From: Paraburkholderia hayleyella | GTDB lineage: Bacteria; Pseudomonadota; Gammaproteobacteria; Burkholderiales; Burkholderiaceae | Assembly (NCBI RefSeq): GCF_009455685.1 | Contig: NZ_QPES01000001.1 | Coordinates: forward strand, 1,860,001 to 1,924,000 | Direction: 5' to 3' | Length of the DNA: 64,000 bases | Shown here: positions 63,548 to 64,000 of the stretch, piece by piece | Layout of the letters: every line of letters starts with the position of its first letter | How positions within the stretch are numbered: position 1 is the stretch's first letter | Program-made: the position numbers and the translations under genes | The notes under the pieces: model-generated | Database searches by the model: none | What the model saw: only the letters and a program-made list of their open reading frames with translations | Told to the model about the DNA's origin: nothing

Positions 63548-64000
63548 TCAGACATCGCCGGCCCCAGTGGATGACGCGAGGTTGGGCCGTGCCACATCAG
63601 CCGCTGCATCGAGCCGCCGTCCGAGAATGAGCAGGTCGCGCTCGATGCCGTCGAGCCGTGCGACGCGCGGCAGCGTGCCCCATGTCGTGAAGCCAAACTG
63701 CTCAAAGAGCCGCAGGCTCGGCACGTTATGGCCAAAAATAAAACCCAGCAGCGTGTGAAGCTGCAAGCCGGGCGCAGCGGCTAACGCGGCGGCCAGCAAT
63801 TGTCTGCCCAGCCCTTGGCCCCGTATCCGGGCATCGAGGTAAATGCTGAGCTCGGCGGTATGGCGATAAGCGGGGCGGCCATAAAAATCCGAAAAACTCA
63901 GCCAGGCGGCCAGCCCGTGCTCGTCTTCGACGACCCATAACGGCCGGGTTTCCGGGCCGTGCGCCTGGAACCACCCGAGACGGCTGGCGCAACTGACGGG
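63548..64000 (-). CDS. GNAT-family N-acetyltransferase, phosphinothricin acetyltransferase-like (partial)
   Basis: The frame is open for 151 codons from the right edge, so the start is missing. Visible parts are LWVVEDEHGLAAWLSFSDFY, YRHTAELSIYLDARIRGQGL with the acetyl-CoA loop RGQGLGRQLL, and GFIFGHNVPSLRLFEQFGF with WGTLPRVARLDGIERDL. This matches the Pat/YwnH-type GNAT acetyltransferases, which acetylate amino-acid analogues or similar amines. The C-terminus RRLDAAADVARPNLASS is a variable tail. Confidence 0.88.
   Translation of the reverse strand, partial: PVSCASRLGWFQAHGPETRPLWVVEDEHGLAAWLSFSDFYGRPAYRHTAELSIYLDARIRGQGLGRQLLAAALAAAPGLQLHTLLGFIFGHNVPSLRLFEQFGFTTWGTLPRVARLDGIERDLLILGRRLDAAADVARPNLASSTGAGDV

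Overview
The window looks like chromosomal DNA of a Burkholderia/Paraburkholderia-type betaproteobacterium. The evidence is high GC with G/C-ending codons, a DUF5594 protein, a PGDYG-type protein, a Gram-negative porin ending in the canonical aromatic residue, and the TatD/ankyrin gene order. There are about 60 genes. I saw no transposase, integrase, CRISPR array, rRNA or tRNA. All calls come from reading the sequence; no database search was run.

Layout. 1-2202: N-terminal part of a large FhaB-type two-partner-secretion exoprotein running off the left edge. 2541-5753: ClcB-like chloride channel and YeiH-type transporter. 6150-7621: a conspicuously AT-rich insertion with one unknown, leucine-repeat-like gene, frameshifted at a T7G6 run, between yeiH and a LysR regulator of the YeiE type. 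8866-15066: YhfC-like membrane protease, DUF5594, PGDYG and Spy/CpxP-like proteins, an Lrp/AsnC regulator, a saccharopine-dehydrogenase-like enzyme, an orphan cydX and CorA. 15390-21231: ribose operon rbsB-rbsA-rbsC-rbsR-rbsK behind a perfect 16-bp LacI-type palindrome. 21429-23138: chemoreceptor with a C-terminal CheR-docking pentapeptide. 23463-28369: prkA-yeaH-spoVR. 28655-29956: kgtP.

30327-35503: histidine degradation genes hutU-hutD-hutI-hutF behind a HutC-like operator; hutH, hutC and hutG are not in the window. 35556-36713: porin. 37043-49659: a double catabolic block. The first half is an AldA-like aldehyde dehydrogenase, an MFS carrier, an enolase-superfamily dehydratase and a GMC oxidoreductase. 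The second half is a frameshifted formaldehyde-activating-enzyme homologue, an aldo/keto reductase, a GabD-like dehydrogenase and an MFS carrier. Each half ends at a convergent LysR gene.

49961-52492: accessory stretch with a VapBC pair, a decayed DUF6602 gene and a MazEF pair. 52566-58458: small envelope and stress genes (YqaE, methyltransferase, BON, DUF218, PsiF, membrane protein, M15 peptidase, SYLF protein). 58581-64000: glycosyltransferase, AAA ATPase, Rap1a/Tai-like protein, ankyrin protein, TatD nuclease, and a GNAT acetyltransferase cut by the right edge.

Two properties run across the window. Three genes (6150, 44166, 54471) are each put back in frame by one extra base, in or beside a short G/C or T homopolymer, which suggests sequence error or parallel slippage. 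Many intergenic gaps hold 6-13 bp perfect tandem repeats. No clearly new machine is visible. The best candidates for something undescribed are the AT-rich leucine-repeat gene, the Fae-like/aldo-keto/aldehyde dehydrogenase/MFS operon and the orphan cydX.
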